DNA of 64,000 nucleotides, from the NCBI RefSeq assembly GCF_042242105.1, contig NC_092013.1, positions 7,768,118 to 7,832,117 on the forward strand. Direction: 5' to 3'. Under the pieces are notes generated by a model, which was not told where the DNA came from, made no database searches, and saw only the letters and a list, made by a program, of their open reading frames with translations. This stretch comes from Pempheris klunzingeri (lineage: Eukaryota > Chordata > Actinopteri > Acropomatiformes > Pempheridae). Shown piece by piece: positions 29,238 through 50,219 of the stretch. The position numbers and the translations under genes are program-made. The stretch's first letter is position 1. The number at the start of each line of letters is the position of its first letter.

Positions 29238-30830
29238 TATACACGCAAAGGCATCCTGTTTATCATCTCATCTCTTTGCACCCGAGGGAGAGCGACGCAC
29301 ACTATCCCATTTCACCCCAACAGTTGGAATGACACCTTGGGGACTATAGACTATATGGAGGCTATGAGTTAGAAATCAAACACCCCTGTGTGTGAGAACT
29401 AAAAAATGCTGGGAACCTAAACGAGAGTGACTGGAGAGATTGAAAAGCCTGGGTGAGGAGAGGTGCAGTGCATCCTTAACTTATCACAGTGAAGATAGAC
29501 CAGGCTGTGACACTGATTTAACCCTATTTTCTTTTGGCCGTCTTATGCTGAGTCAACTTCAAAGGGAAATCAATATACAAAAGTAATGCTCAGTCGCTCC
29601 GACTCTTGATGAAACAGGATTTCTGCCAAAAAGTTCTTCCTTGTGGAAAATAAATACTGTTATGTCCTGCTACATCTCGGGTTGATAATGCACTAGAGGG
29701 CAAATATATTATTCTCAGACATCATATGAGCCTTTGTCCCTAACATCACTGGATACACCAACAACATGCCTGGAGAGTATATTCTATCATCTCTCTGGCT
29801 TGTTGGGTTTCATCTGTTTAAAGCCTCACTTTGTCTCCGCCATTGGACAATAGCCTGAATCTGTGAGAACAGAAGCCTTAGAAAGAGAAGCGTAATGAAA
29901 GAGAGAGCTGCTGTTTTTTTTTGTGTGTGCATCTGTTTTTTTCATGTACTAGGTCAAACATGCTGCTTTCTATGTGTGGGAGACACTTAGGTCTATGGCG
30001 TACAATGGTAGGGAACAATGCAAGTGACAGGCATGGTTTCAGTATAAAAGAGGCCTGAGAGTTCTCAAACTTTACTGTATGTCCTGGTATGAGAGCAGTG
30101 TGTGACAGCCAGTGTGCCAGTGTGTGGATGCGGGACTTGGACTGTTGACCCTCGATTCGGTGAGACAGCTTTGTATCAAACAGACTTTAGGTTGATACAT
30201 ATTGTTTTTGTGTATATGTGTATTCATGTCTTGTTGTTGATTAACACATTTCGGAATGAGTGTGAGGAAGCAATGCAAAGTCTTCCCTTGCTGTTCCTCC
30301 TTAACTTCTAACTATACAGTGTAATTATAAAAACAACAACTGAACAAAGATGTACTTAGTGGTAGACATTCATGTCTCAATGCAAAGTAAGTGTCAAGAC
30401 ATTATGCTTAAATACTACAAGAGAACGGCCTCTTCTATATCTATTTGTATCAATCCTGTATTATCAGCCACCACAACCAAAAGCTGCAAAGTCATGAACC
30501 ATTTCTGGACATTTTATGTGCAATAAAATTTGAACCCACAGTACTGATTTGTCCTGCTGGCCTACAGGAGAAAAGCTTCAGCGGTGCAGAGGTGAATAAA
30601 TGTATGCTGGTAAACATAATTTAGACATTTAGTGCTTTTGGTAATTATGGTTGATGGTGCAAGATATCATCAAACAAAGTGATTATATTCCCCTTTTAAT
30701 AGAAGTGCATAATTAAGCACAATATCATTAAAAAAGTGAGGCAAGCCAATGCCTTTCCTTCATTTTGATGACTTTATGGCCTGTGATACTGACCCCCTCT
30801 ATTCTTTCTTTCTTTTTAGTGGCTGCTAAG

Positions 30831-37135
<6,305 letters not shown>

Positions 37136-37159
37136 ACTCTAAACACTCTAACTCTAAAC

Positions 37160-38694
<1,535 letters not shown>

Positions 38695-39429
38695 CTTAAA
38701 TACACGGCAGCGAGACATGGCAACTTAATCTGAGCAGTCAAACATCAGGAACAATCATATTCAACAATCTAATCAACCATTTTCTACAAACATACTGAAA
38801 TGTCAGAGATGCTATTTGAGCAGTTTGATGATTGCTGCTTACAATGCTGTGAAATTCTCTCTGCCTTTATGCCAAAAAAGTTTGTGTCAGATCTATAGTA
38901 GCAAACAAAGGTCAATAGTCAAGATCAACCGAAGGTTCCTAAAAATAAAAAAACAACAAACAATATATTTAATAAATTCAGTGCATCATGCTCATTTTCC
39001 AAGCCTTTACTCGTATAAACCCATGTGGAGATCTGATCGTTACAGCAGAAATCTCCATCCCAGCGACGTACAGCCAAAAACTCACGATCGAGGCCTGTCA
39101 GCTGTAAAGATGCTTCAAAGCTCAAAACAAATCTGGTTCAAAGGACTAAAGCAGAGCAGAAAAAACTGTGCTGTGCTGTACTGACCTAATGACTGAATGA
39201 GTCAAAAAGGAGTGGAGTTATGCTGTAACACACACATACATGGTCACGCTGCACACGTAGCTGTTTAGAGCTAAAGTCTGTACCGTGGTGCTTATTGGCT
39301 GTTACAGGGACAGAAAAACACTCACAGTCACATGGGAGCAAATAAAGCAATAAAAGAAAAATTTGCTTTGCGTGCAGGCGTAGCTCTCCTTTGCAAGTTG
39401 TAGCTTCCTACTGTAACAACTCACACCAC

Positions 39430-39466
<37 letters not shown>

Positions 39467-39868
39467 TGTGTGTGTGTATGTGTGAGAGAGAGAGAGGATT
39501 GACTGTATGTATGTGCTACAGCTCAGACTCCGACATTTTTAAGAGCATATCAGGAAAAACTCCCAGCTTCTGTCTCTGTACAGTAGACATGTGGTTACAG
39601 CTCAGATTTAGCTTTTGCCTCAATATGCGCATCTTAAAGGTTTGTGGCAGCAGTTTGTAGTAGCATGCTACTCTAAGCCGTAAATTTCAAGCTGCTTCAC
39701 ACTACCGAACAGATAAAATAAGACACTCTGTAAACAGGCTGCGAGATCTCAGAGCTGTGGCCTACCTGTGCGAAAAAGAACCCTGCAGTTTTCTCAATAA
39801 AGAACTTAAATCATGAGGCAAGACCACAAAGTGTATCCGCTACCATTCGTACCTCTCTGTCTATGATC
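38695..39868. other. Spacer between the cda duplication and the dnajc16 stop codon
   Basis: Probably includes the 3' UTR of dnajc16 (minus strand). A TG microsatellite is at 39432-39478. No supported gene; the open frame at 38816-39184 (+) is not recognisable and has no splice context. Confidence 0.5.
39432..39478. repeat. (TG)n microsatellite
   Basis: An imperfect TG run of about 47 bases, interrupted by GGG near 39462 and followed by a short GA run at about 39484-39495. Confidence 0.95.
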
Positions 39869-42800
39869 TCAGCTCTCTGTGGAGGAGTTGTTAGCGGTTT
39901 CATCAAGACTGGGCCACGCAGGCACCTGTAGTCTGGGCAGGGTGCCCTCCATTAGCCTCTCCATCCACAGTCCCAGCCTGTCAAGCTTGTGGTGAACTTC
40001 TATGCTGGTGGCCCTACTGGAGCCTCTCTTGGGTACAGCCCCATCTTCCCTGGAATGGGACCTGGATCGAGAGTGGGAGCTGGACCTAGATCTGGACCGG
40101 GACTTTCTCCTGCTGTCAGAGGAGAACGAGGTCTCAGATGAGGAGTCGTTAGGATCGTCCCCTGTGAAGACGGGTTTAAAGAGGCAAAAGTATCTCTTGT
40201 GGCCATTGAGGGCCAGCACGTGGCCAGTGTAGTCTGTGGACTCCTCATCGTCGTCGGAGTGGCCTTCGCTCTGCATGACATCAGAGGTTGAGCGAAGGAG
40301 TGATGGCATCCAGTGGCGGTGCTTATCGGCGTTGAGGAAGGAGAAGTGGAGGGTCTGAGTCCTGTAGTGGTAGAGGGGGGTTAGGATTAATGAGTGGAAT
40401 AGAAATACTAAGAAATGCAATCAGGTCATCTGAGCTGACAAGAGTATCTATCTATCTATCTATTTATCTGAGGTACATCTGACTAATTATTCCAGGATAT
40501 ATCCTTGATTCCATAATTTAAACACAATTTGTGCAATATCTCTGAGATGAGGAGACATAAAATTACAAAATTTTCCTAAGTAAAAAGAGCACAAAGACGC
40601 CCCTTTAACAAGCTCTGCCAGTCTCAACGTTTCTCAACAGAAACCAGAAACAGTGTTCAGCTGTAGTCTGCATTCACAAGGCTGGTTTGGACGCTTTGAC
40701 ACATACAAATAAACTAATAGAGACAAATAATAAAAATATATTAAAAAAAACAAATAAATCCTTTCTTACCCAGAGAAAGAAAAAACCTCCTTGGCAAACT
40801 TCCTGAGCAAGGCAGTCTTGGAAGCGTTGGTGAGCACCAGCACAACATTGATGTGTCCAGGCCTCAGCTTGACCAGGTTGCTAATGTACGTGATGTCCGT
40901 CAGCTCTGTCACTTCCACAAAATCCTTCTTAGGAGGACGGCTGCATGGGCCAACGAGAGAGACGGAGGGAGGTGAAGTGACATAGATGGAAAGAAAAGTG
41001 GAAGTTACATTGAAATGGATGTTGTCCCTTATTTTGTTTTTACAGTGCAGTCATGTTCCGAGGGGATCAAAGTGTTTATATGTGCTGTACATAAATATGA
41101 TGAAGTGTCTCAGTGGGTGTCTCCACTTGTATGGATCTGGATTGTTGGTTAAGACAGATGCATCCAAACATAAATACACACCGTATGGTTTCCTCTCCAG
41201 TGGGTAAAGTTCAATCACTCTGTTGATCATGGAAAATTCCAGCTACCTGTCCCCAAACAGCGATGTCTCACGGTGACTAATTTCATTTGGAGGTTGACTC
41301 AGACTCACACTAGAAAGACTTCATGAGCTTGAAATATATAGATCAAAAGTAAAGCAAAGATGTGGTATAAAAATCTAAACCTAATCCTCACAGCAAGGCT
41401 CTACTGCATCAGCCAGATGTGGATAAACAGTTGGCTGCATGACATCATTTTCTGGCAAACCTTTGACACATTTCTTTACTTTGGTTTTATAGCAGTTTGG
41501 CCAGTATTGGTCTGAGAAACTATGAATACTTTATACTCATTAGCACAATACTGAGGGGTACATTGGGATTTGTTATGTGGGGGAGCTTTGTGCTTTCAGG
41601 GTTCTGCTGATTTATTAATCTTTAACAGATTTTCCCATGGCCTGATGGGGAGATGGAGCTGGAGAAGGAGATTTTTCTGTCTAGGTGCACCGCGGACATA
41701 GGAGCGCACAACTGAGCTCCCACACGGATACGATCACGAACAGTTTCATAACAGAAATGTGGCGTCCATCTCCTGCAAATGTAAAAATATATATATACGG
41801 CCCCTGACGACACACATGACCCCTGACTATACTGATGAGCCGTGCTTAATCATTAATGAGAAAATATCTGGTGGGGTCACGGGGGCCGCTTTGACAACTC
41901 AAGGACATGCTTATGTTAGAACAAACTATAACCCCTCCCTGTGATCAGACCAATTGGATAAACAGCCATTCAACTGCAAATTAAGTTTCAAAAACAATCA
42001 TTCAGGAAGCGTGTGTGAGAATCAAAAACACCATTCTTTGGCGTCCTTTTTTATTTTTTTCCCCTGTTGTGAGTAAAGTATGTTGCTCACATTAAACAGA
42101 CTTTCAGCTGCTGTGATCTTTGGTCAAAGTATTCTGCGTCCATCTAGTGTTCACCTCATTTCACTACATTACCTTGAGGTGCTCGCTCTGCTTGATGCAT
42201 CATCCTCAGTCTGGGGTTGCTCTTTTGGCTTTGGTTTCCGGGGTTTGCTCTCACCTGGCTCACTGCAAATACACCACAGCAAGGAAAGCATCAGTGTAGA
42301 TATATGGCTCTCTTTGGGACAATGCTAGGCAGCCAGCATTTCCCTCAACTGGAACTGGAACCAGGAATAATCATGTAGAATTAAAGACAAGTAAGGTGAA
42401 CGAATAGCACATCTCTACTGCAGTCTGATGTAGTCAGTATCATTAAGTATAAGACTTTTTTAATTAAAGTAATTTAAATCAAATGCTTGGGCATACGATT
42501 AAAATATCTCAGACTGATCAGGGTCGTGCCTCTCTCACCTGAAGGCCTGAATGATGACGGTGCCAAAAAGGATGAAGAGAGCTGAGAAGATCAGCGACAG
42601 GATGGGCATCATCTCTCGCCTTGAGGAGAAAAACATGGAGGAGAGAATACACAGTGGCCCAAATCAACCAATAACACTGCTTACAGTCTCCGTGTAGCCT
42701 TTAGCGTGTGTGCACACACTAAATGCATACCGATCAGAAGTACACCTTGTCTATATTTCTTCTTTTGGCACTGAACGCTGTAGACTTTCTGAATGAGTGT

Positions 42801-44746
42801 TGTCTTACCAGTTAGAGTAGAGAAGGTCATCGTATATTTGAAGGATGTAATCATAGGCAGCATTCATCCACTGAATAATAAACATCTGGAAGGTTGAAAA
42901 TGATACAGAGAACAATGATTAATCCAGAAAACTGCCCCAGCCCTCACAGCTAAAGTGAGTGTGTTTCTGCTGCGTCTTACGGGGGCCATCTCGTTGTTGA
43001 GTTCTGGCAAAGTCGCGTCCGAGCTCAGGTAGGTGGGGTCGCTCTGAAGGAGCTCCAGCTGTTCGTGGAGGCGGTATTTATCTTCTTCACTGCCGTTCCA
43101 GCCACCACTCACAGAGCGGTACAGGACCTTGCCGGCCTGGCTCCGCCTCTCCAGAATCACCACCTGCAAGTGGTGTTAAAAAGCACTTTTGCTGTAAACT
43201 GAGGCCATGCAGAGTCTCAGTATCCATATATCGGTAATCTGACACGTATCAAATTCAGTATGTTCTGGATATAAAAGGTTTGCTAGCAAGTCTACATTGT
43301 CCTCAATGTTAGTTTATAGTGGATAATTCTAATCTTTTTTTTCTTCAAATGGTTTCATTTGTACCGTATATTCGGTTTTAGGAACATGTGAGTGAGTTTG
43401 AGTACACAAGCATGTATGTGTTTGTGTTTCTGCCACTGACCTGAGGTGAGAGTGCAGCCTGGTTACGGAGCAGCGCCTGGCAGAGAGGCTGCTGCTGACG
43501 CTGGTAGACGTACGCAAACCGCAGCACCTCCTTTCTGTTAGCTGATGCGAAGTCCAGGAAGGCCTTGTTGCCTGGAAGAAAAGCTTGCTCCTCCCCAGTG
43601 ATCAGCAGCACACAGTACCTGCAAACCACTCACAGTCAATTCACCTGCTGCGGCGGCCCGACTGCACGACATTTCAGTACGTCAGTTGTCATGTGATGTT
43701 AAAAGTCTAATTCAACTCCTAGGCTTGACTTATTTTCCTCTCATTTCTACAAGCAGTGGAGAGGCAAGGAAGATGCCTGCTTAGATTAAGTCTTACTACA
43801 CAAGAGGTCCATTTAAACAAGATTTTAAGTGCAGGATCATCTGCTCATAAAATGTCTTACTTCCTCCGTCGGTGGAACTGCTTGACAGGACACAGCTCAT
43901 CGAAAAGCTGCTGGTTGACGAGCCGCGGCACCTGCAGGAACTTGTTGTTGGAGACAAACTCATCCATGATCTGCCGCTTCATCCCTCTGGCCTGAAAGAG
44001 AGCGAAGACAGGGGGTGTGAAGACAGAAAACATCAGAGTGGGTGTGAAATTTTACACATTAAGTTCAAATCTGGCCACAATGTTCTGATGCAGCAGGAGA
44101 CAACGTTTTCTCACTATTAAACTAAGGAAGCAATGTGCTGAATTGTACCTGGATGATGTCAACAGGCTTTTCTGTATCCTCCTTAAACAGCAGCATGGTG
44201 GGCGCGTATGTGTTTATGTTGAACTGCCGGAGCAGCCGGGTGTTGTGTGTCTCACCCTGGTCCACGTAGCCGAAGCGTACATAGTCTCTGAAGGCGAACG
44301 CTGTTAGCTGAGAGAGTGGAGTGGGAAGAAGAGAGCCGCAAAAATGTTAAAATATATATTACAGAAAGTGGTTCTGGGAAGAGTTCAGGTTCAGCTATTA
44401 TACAAAACTGTAACTGTATACATTAGATAGTTATAAATAAGACATCTGATTGGTTGAAACTGTGCTCCCATATGTTCCCTAACCTGACACCTTATAGTTG
44501 ATCCTGAATTATTATCTCTTTCTGTCTATATCAAACATTGGCTTCAAGTTATTAAACGATATGGCCAGTACATTTCACAGAGGTAAAAGGGTAAGATTCT
44601 GCGTAACAACTGAGGAAATATTCATTCATTAGTAAACAAAAAGATTATCTCTGCTGCTCACACAGATGCCTCTATAGCTGCTGTCAGGGTCTCATCTGTC
44701 TATCAGCTTGAAGAGGCCGACTGAAAGCTCTCAATTAGTGCAACAC

Positions 44747-44799
<53 letters not shown>

Positions 44800-47700
44800 A
44801 ACATATTGCTTACTTTGTAGAGTAGGGGAACAATGGGGACTTGGTCAAACAAGAGAACGCTGGGCTTATTTTCAGCATGCCACTTATCCAAGAAAGCCAG
44901 ATAGTTGTTATCTGTGATCTGGAGAGAAAAAAAGCAAATTAGTTTTAAAAAAAAGACATCTTGCTCCATTAAATAACACTCTACTCTAGCTTCACTGAAA
45001 TCATGTTTTATTTATTACCACTTCACCCTTTGAAAAACTATACATAATGAATAATACTTGTAAATAAATGTGTTAACTTAATCAGGCCAATATCTTCAAT
45101 TATAATCAGATGAGAAACTAAATTCCTCTTATTCATATATGTAAAAAAGAAATCATATGGTCTGAAGGTGATTCTGACTGAATCTATAAAATCTATGAAA
45201 AACATCTGGCTTTAAAATTCTTAAAAAGGTTGCACAGTTGTAGTAGAAGTATATATACGTCAGTAGCTTTTACCTTTTCCACCAGTTTCTGGGGCAGCAG
45301 GTCTACGATGAACTGTCGCAGGTGCTCCCGCACCACAGCCTGATGGAAGAAGGTCACCCTGCCGTTCACCAGCCCGATGATGGAGGGAGCGCGGTGGGCT
45401 CCCAGCTGGTTAGCCAGGCGACGCTCATAACCCAGGTCCACAATGCCAATGCCAACACCTGGTGTAACAGTAAAAATAGACGGCTATTGTAGCTGATACA
45501 GTAGAGCAAGAAGTGCATGTGTGAAATGAAGGAAAAAATGTCATGTTTTGTTATTACAGTGATTTTGGACAATAAAAGACAGACAGCTGTCTCCCTACAA
45601 ACATTAAACTGGTTACATAACTGTGGGCTCATAGACTTATAGTAATTCTACATTCAAATGAGTCTAAGGTGAATGTGTTAGTAAATGTACATATATTCCA
45701 GCAAAATCAATAATATAATAAATGCATAACACACAAATCCTAAGCCTCTTTCACACATAGCTCCTGCTGAATTACTGAGATCTCTTCATCAAAGTCTCTC
45801 TTAAAGCCTCTAAGAAGAACCGCTCCAAGCTGTGGGACTTCTATTTGAGTCTTTGAAATTAGTGAGAGACTGCCAAATGAATAGGGTTCATAAAAGATGC
45901 ATACATCTGTTTCTAGTGTTTTACAGAATCCTCTGGATCCATACTGCTGTACACCACAGAGATAGAGAAAACAAGCCAAAGCAGACTTATACATGACCAG
46001 ACAGAAAAGTTTTGAAACAAGTTTTCTTACCTATATTACAGTTATAGATATTTCTCCGGGACAGGCCACTTTGTTATTACAGACTAAGCGTGAGAGTAAG
46101 CCTGCAGAGCTGGGAGCTGTACCTCTAACTAACAGAATTAACTCAAGCACTTTAAATTCATCTCCAGTGCCAGACAGTTGTTGCACAGGGTTGGGTTCCT
46201 CCTTCGACTTTACCCTTTGCTCCAGCAAACCATGAAGAACAAATAAACCCCTGATGAATAATTAAGCACATGGCTGGCTCTCTGTGAGGCATCTTAACAC
46301 TTAGAATCACATTTGTCCTAATGGCATGCTACCCAAGCAAACATCAGCCTCATGATGTGATGCTTTTAGGACAACCAACCCTGATCCTGGGAGTGTGGGA
46401 GGGGGGTGCAGACTGGTGGGAGTCTAGTGACAGCAGACTCACCAAGCGGCTCCAGCTCTTGCACCGCCTCCTTCCACACGGGCTCAATGTGGACGCATGC
46501 GAAGCACCACTCAGAGGTCACTTTGATTAGGTACGGCCTCTTGTGGCTGTCTGGAAGAACGTCGCTGTTAAACTGCGCGTGGTGAAGCAGGTACTTGCTG
46601 TCTGCAAAGTCCCTGGACCTGGAGGAGGGTCGGAAGCAAGACAGTGAGCCTGTTTTTAGACAGAGCCTACAGGGTGGTGTCAGGACATGACTCGAGAGAA
46701 AACTGCATGTAACTCCAGTTTAAACTTGGTGCACATGCTGAGTAGATGTAGATGTACCTCCCTGAAAAAAACAGGGGTCTTTAGTTTGTTAATCTTACAA
46801 AAAAAACAGCATTTATTCATTAAATTTGCTTAATTTGTTTATTAGAAGGCAAAAAAAACCCTTTTGGTATGCCAAGAAATGTAGAAGAAGCAAATAATTC
46901 CTCATATTTGAGAAGCTATTGCCAGCAAATGATTGGTAATCAACTTGTCATCCATTTTCTGCTGATTAATTGGCCATATAAATAACTTAATGTTTGCACT
47001 CTACAGGATTTTAATCATACAAGTTGGCAAAACACAACTGAAGTCTAGGAATGGAATAATAAAACATATATATTGGATGACAGTAGTTTTGGTTTTATTA
47101 TTATAATCAATAAGCAAAAGCACACATAAGGAGGAACCCTACATGCACCACTCACTATGAATGGGACACAGCAGCATGCTGGGAAATAAATACACACTTA
47201 TGGGAATGTGGACATGAGAAATGTTTTGTCAGTAGAGACAGAAGAGGAGACCTGTGTCCTTATGAAGCAGGATCTGGTCGAAAGCATGCTGGTGCTTATA
47301 TTTTGACAGTGACATCTACTTGATGATAAATGAGAGACAAAACCAACTTCAAACATGGAGTACCTGGGGAAATGGAAGAAAGGCTCATCAAAGTAGAAGC
47401 TGTTGTGGAAGCCGCGGAAACCCTGATGCTGCGACTGGCCGAAGGGCTGGTTTTCATCCATCTGCCCATAGCGGTCAAAGTTGGACCTTCGCTCCTCATT
47501 GGACAGAATCTGTGACAGATGAGAGGACAGTTATTATTGTTATAATCACTGCAGGGAGACTATGTTACAGAAAGTGAAACAGAATGAGTGAGCAGCAGAG
47601 TAAACACACCTCCCTACCTGTACCTGTATGAAATATAACAGCTACATGATGTTTTGTGATGCTTCTTCACCCACCTCGTATGACTTAGACACCTTGATGA

Positions 47701-48100
47701 ACATGTCCTCAGCATTAGGGTCCTTGTTCTTGTCTGGATGCCTAAAAAAAGCCCACACAGGACATCATAAATCACTAATGGGTGATACAGGGTTAAAAAT
47801 AACACTGATGTCCACTGTGAGCTAAATGAGCTAATTGAACACGGCTGATCTGCTCTGTTTGTAGCCGGGATGTGACGGCCCGGCTGGGGGGACCTGATGT
47901 CCGTGAACTCACCACTCTTTGGCCTGACTCTTGTACGCCCTTTTGATTTCTGCCTGACTTGCGCTTCTGCTGACACCCAGGACTTTGTAGGGGTCATATT
48001 CAGAGGCTGTTTCCACCAGCTGGACGCTCAAAATTAGCAGAAAGATGGCGAGCGAAGCTGGACATGTCCAAGGATGTCGGTTGGCTCTCCTGACCGTCAT
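39869..48100 (-). CDS. dnajc16: DnaJ homolog subfamily C member 16
   Basis: Fifteen coding exons join in phase to 809 residues: 48100-47913, 47741-47675, 47509-47364, 46618-46443, 45458-45274, 44918-44814, 44307-44149, 43991-43861, 43618-43441, 43163-42981, 42885-42809, 42619-42539, 42262-42173, 40940-40770 and 40361-39869. Human DNAJC16 has 782. A hydrophobic leader lies at about 14-31. A J domain at about 36-105 carries the HPD motif (64-66) needed to stimulate Hsp70. A thioredoxin-like region has a CFAC motif (172-175). A predicted membrane span is at about 538-558 (ILSLIFSALFILFGTVIIQAF). The C-terminal region ends near LWMERLMEGTLPRLQVPAWPSLD, as in human. DNAJC16 is a membrane-bound J protein of the ER. 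An Arg-Ser-rich tract at about 730-750 is not in the human protein as I recall it. The start is the first in-frame ATG. Confidence 0.97.
40446..40468. repeat. (TATC)n short tandem repeat
   Basis: About five TATC units with one variant (TATT) in dnajc16 intron 14. Confidence 0.85.
44751..44796. repeat. (TG)n microsatellite beside a dnajc16 splice donor
   Basis: A pure TG run of 23 units on the plus strand, so CA in the dnajc16 transcript. It begins only about 17 bases into the intron after the exon 6 donor at 44813. Confidence 0.95.
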
Positions 48101-49640
48101 CGTCTGTCGGTTAGCTGCCGGTAACGTAATGTCACAAAACTCTACTGTAACGGACAAATATATCAAACTAACAGCGTAACGTTACATTATCCGCTCTGTT
48201 GATTTCTTGAATATTAAGTACAAACGACATACTGATAGTTCAATGCGCTGAGGCCATTATTTCTCTAGCTAGCGCTAATGCAAACCCGCATTATCATGTC
48301 CACAATGAGGGTTGGAGCTTCCGATTAGACATTTCAAAATAAAAGCCTCCTAAACCCTTATACAGAAATAGACATGCCTCTAAAAACAAAGACAACGAAA
48401 GTGAACATAAACATTTAATAAGTATGCACATATATAAATCAGAATCAGCTTTAGTGTTAGTATGTGAACGAATAAACAATGATTAGTGTAACAGCTTACT
48501 TTACAGTTAGTTTTTTGTTTTTAATTTTATTTATATTATTTCCTGTATTTAACTTTTTATATTTTGTGTTTTATCTCATTTTCTATTTTTCCTCATAATA
48601 TTGATCAATTTTTAATTTTTACACTCTGGTTTCAAAGGGTACTTTACAATAAAATTTACTCACTTAACTTACATACTTTCTTTATACACATGACATAAAT
48701 TGCTAGACAGTAGTCTGTATATATGTTTCACTGCTGAAAGATGCACAAAATGAAGCTATTAAAAGTGTTACATAGAACACATTTGCAAATATTTGTGAAA
48801 TTCCCACTATTTGTGTAAAGGTTTGTAAACAATGGTTAATGAATCGTGAGTCACATTTAAGGATTGCAACCACATGAGAGTAACATGAATGGTGGAAATG
48901 GACACACACAAACACACACAACATACATCGCTCACACTTCTTGAATTTTCACTTTGATCCGTTAAATAAAACTGTGACGCATTAATTATCTCCAAGTACA
49001 CTTTGCAGTATAGGAATTACATCTGTGCTTTTAATTTTGAAAGAGAAATGTTATGACATCCGGTCCTGTTCTGTCCATCTCTCCAAACTTGACGTTGCAT
49101 CGCGAGGATACTGTCTGTAATGCGCATGCTCCGGGCAGTAGCTGTTCTCCAACTGTTTCCTCCTCTTTCCATTCTTCTCCTTTAAATTTAATAAAGAAAA
49201 TGTTTGCTTTAATAAAAAAAAAATCTTAACAGTTACGGAAATGAAATAACACACCATATGAGTGTTTATTTTTTTTATTATTATATTTTTAATTTCCTTT
49301 CTCTCGGGGGCTTCACTTCCGTTTCCTGTTCGTGACGTCCACACAGAAGTGATTTTGGTTTTACACAACGAGACAAAAAAAAGAAAAAATTGAAAAGATC
49401 CAGCCTTTATCTGGTTCAACTCACCCAGCGAGCGGTTTAGCCTGCTTGTTGTGACCTGCCTGACTGAGCGGGCTCCATCTCACGTGTTGACCAATATGAG
49501 CAACTTGTGCGTGTTTTCATTCAGTGGAGCGACTTCTCAAAGTGCGCAGAGGGTCTTATCTCGGTAGCTAGCGTTAGCTCTGCAAAGCTGCTGTCTGTGG
49601 CCCGCTTCTACTCTGTCATCCACGGGACGGGTACTTTCCA
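48101..49640. other. Divergent promoter region between dnajc16 and b3galt6
   Basis: The two genes are transcribed away from each other. The dnajc16 start flank (48100-48270) has CpG sites and no TATA box. The stretch 48480-48700 is strongly AT-rich. CpGs reappear around 49300-49640, where b3galt6 transcription probably begins. No other gene is supported. Confidence 0.6.
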
Positions 49641-50209
49641 ATAAGCTAAGGTAACTGACAAATACTCTTTCATGTATTACTGCTTACAACATAGCTGCCA
49701 CACGTACAATGTATTGCTCAGCTACTGAGTTTAACAAGCAGGTGGTGCTGCAAAATCATAGGTTACTTTGATAACTTGCTGCTGTTCAATCTGTGATCCA
49801 AATGCAACAATGGTAACTACACCGACAAACATTTAAGCACAGGAACTGAAGGTGCAAAGACCAGTTTAATTGCATTTGGTACAATGACACTAGACATCTT
49901 TCCTGATGCACAGAAATGTTTGTTTACATGTGTGATGCCTGTTAAAACAGCTGTAAAACGAGCTGAAGAAAACAGAGCTCTGTGGTTACTTATTGTACCT
50001 TGATGTAGGCTTATATTTCAGTTATCTTCATAAGTAACCATCAGCATAAGGATCACAGAATAGAGATTCTCTCTTAAGCCACCTGATACAGGTTTTCTGA
50101 TAAAGTTTGCAGAATTATATGGCTAAGAAGTCTAGTTTGCAGGTTTTGATGATTAAGCTGATGATTCAAATTACTTGCTAACAAACTTTTGTGTGTTTTT
50201 CACGTCCAG
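49641..50209 (+). other. Probable 5' UTR intron of b3galt6
   Basis: AAGCTAAG is followed by GTAACTGAC at 49651, which resembles a splice donor. A pyrimidine-rich acceptor, TTTTTCACGTCCAG, ends at 50209, ten bases before the start codon. This is an inferred model for a non-coding first exon around 49550-49650 and needs transcript evidence. Confidence 0.45.
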
Positions 50210-50219
50210 AATCAGCACC

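Larger units (their letters stand above)
26928..30830. other. Divergent intergenic region between the two protease genes
   Basis: About 3.9 kb separates the two start codons, so both genes may draw on control sequences here. I see microsatellites at 27404-27435 (TG) and 29203-29233 (CA), a partial repeat copy near 28370-28455 and AT-rich unique DNA. No further exon with a signal peptide or serine-protease motif was found. A pyrimidine tract with an AG at 30790-30819, just before the plus-strand ATG, could be the acceptor of a 5' UTR intron. Confidence 0.6.

Noticed and set aside
46031-46235. Open frames on both strands within dnajc16 intron 4
   Set aside because: No splice junctions keep phase with neighbouring dnajc16 exons, and the human protein has nothing inserted at this point.
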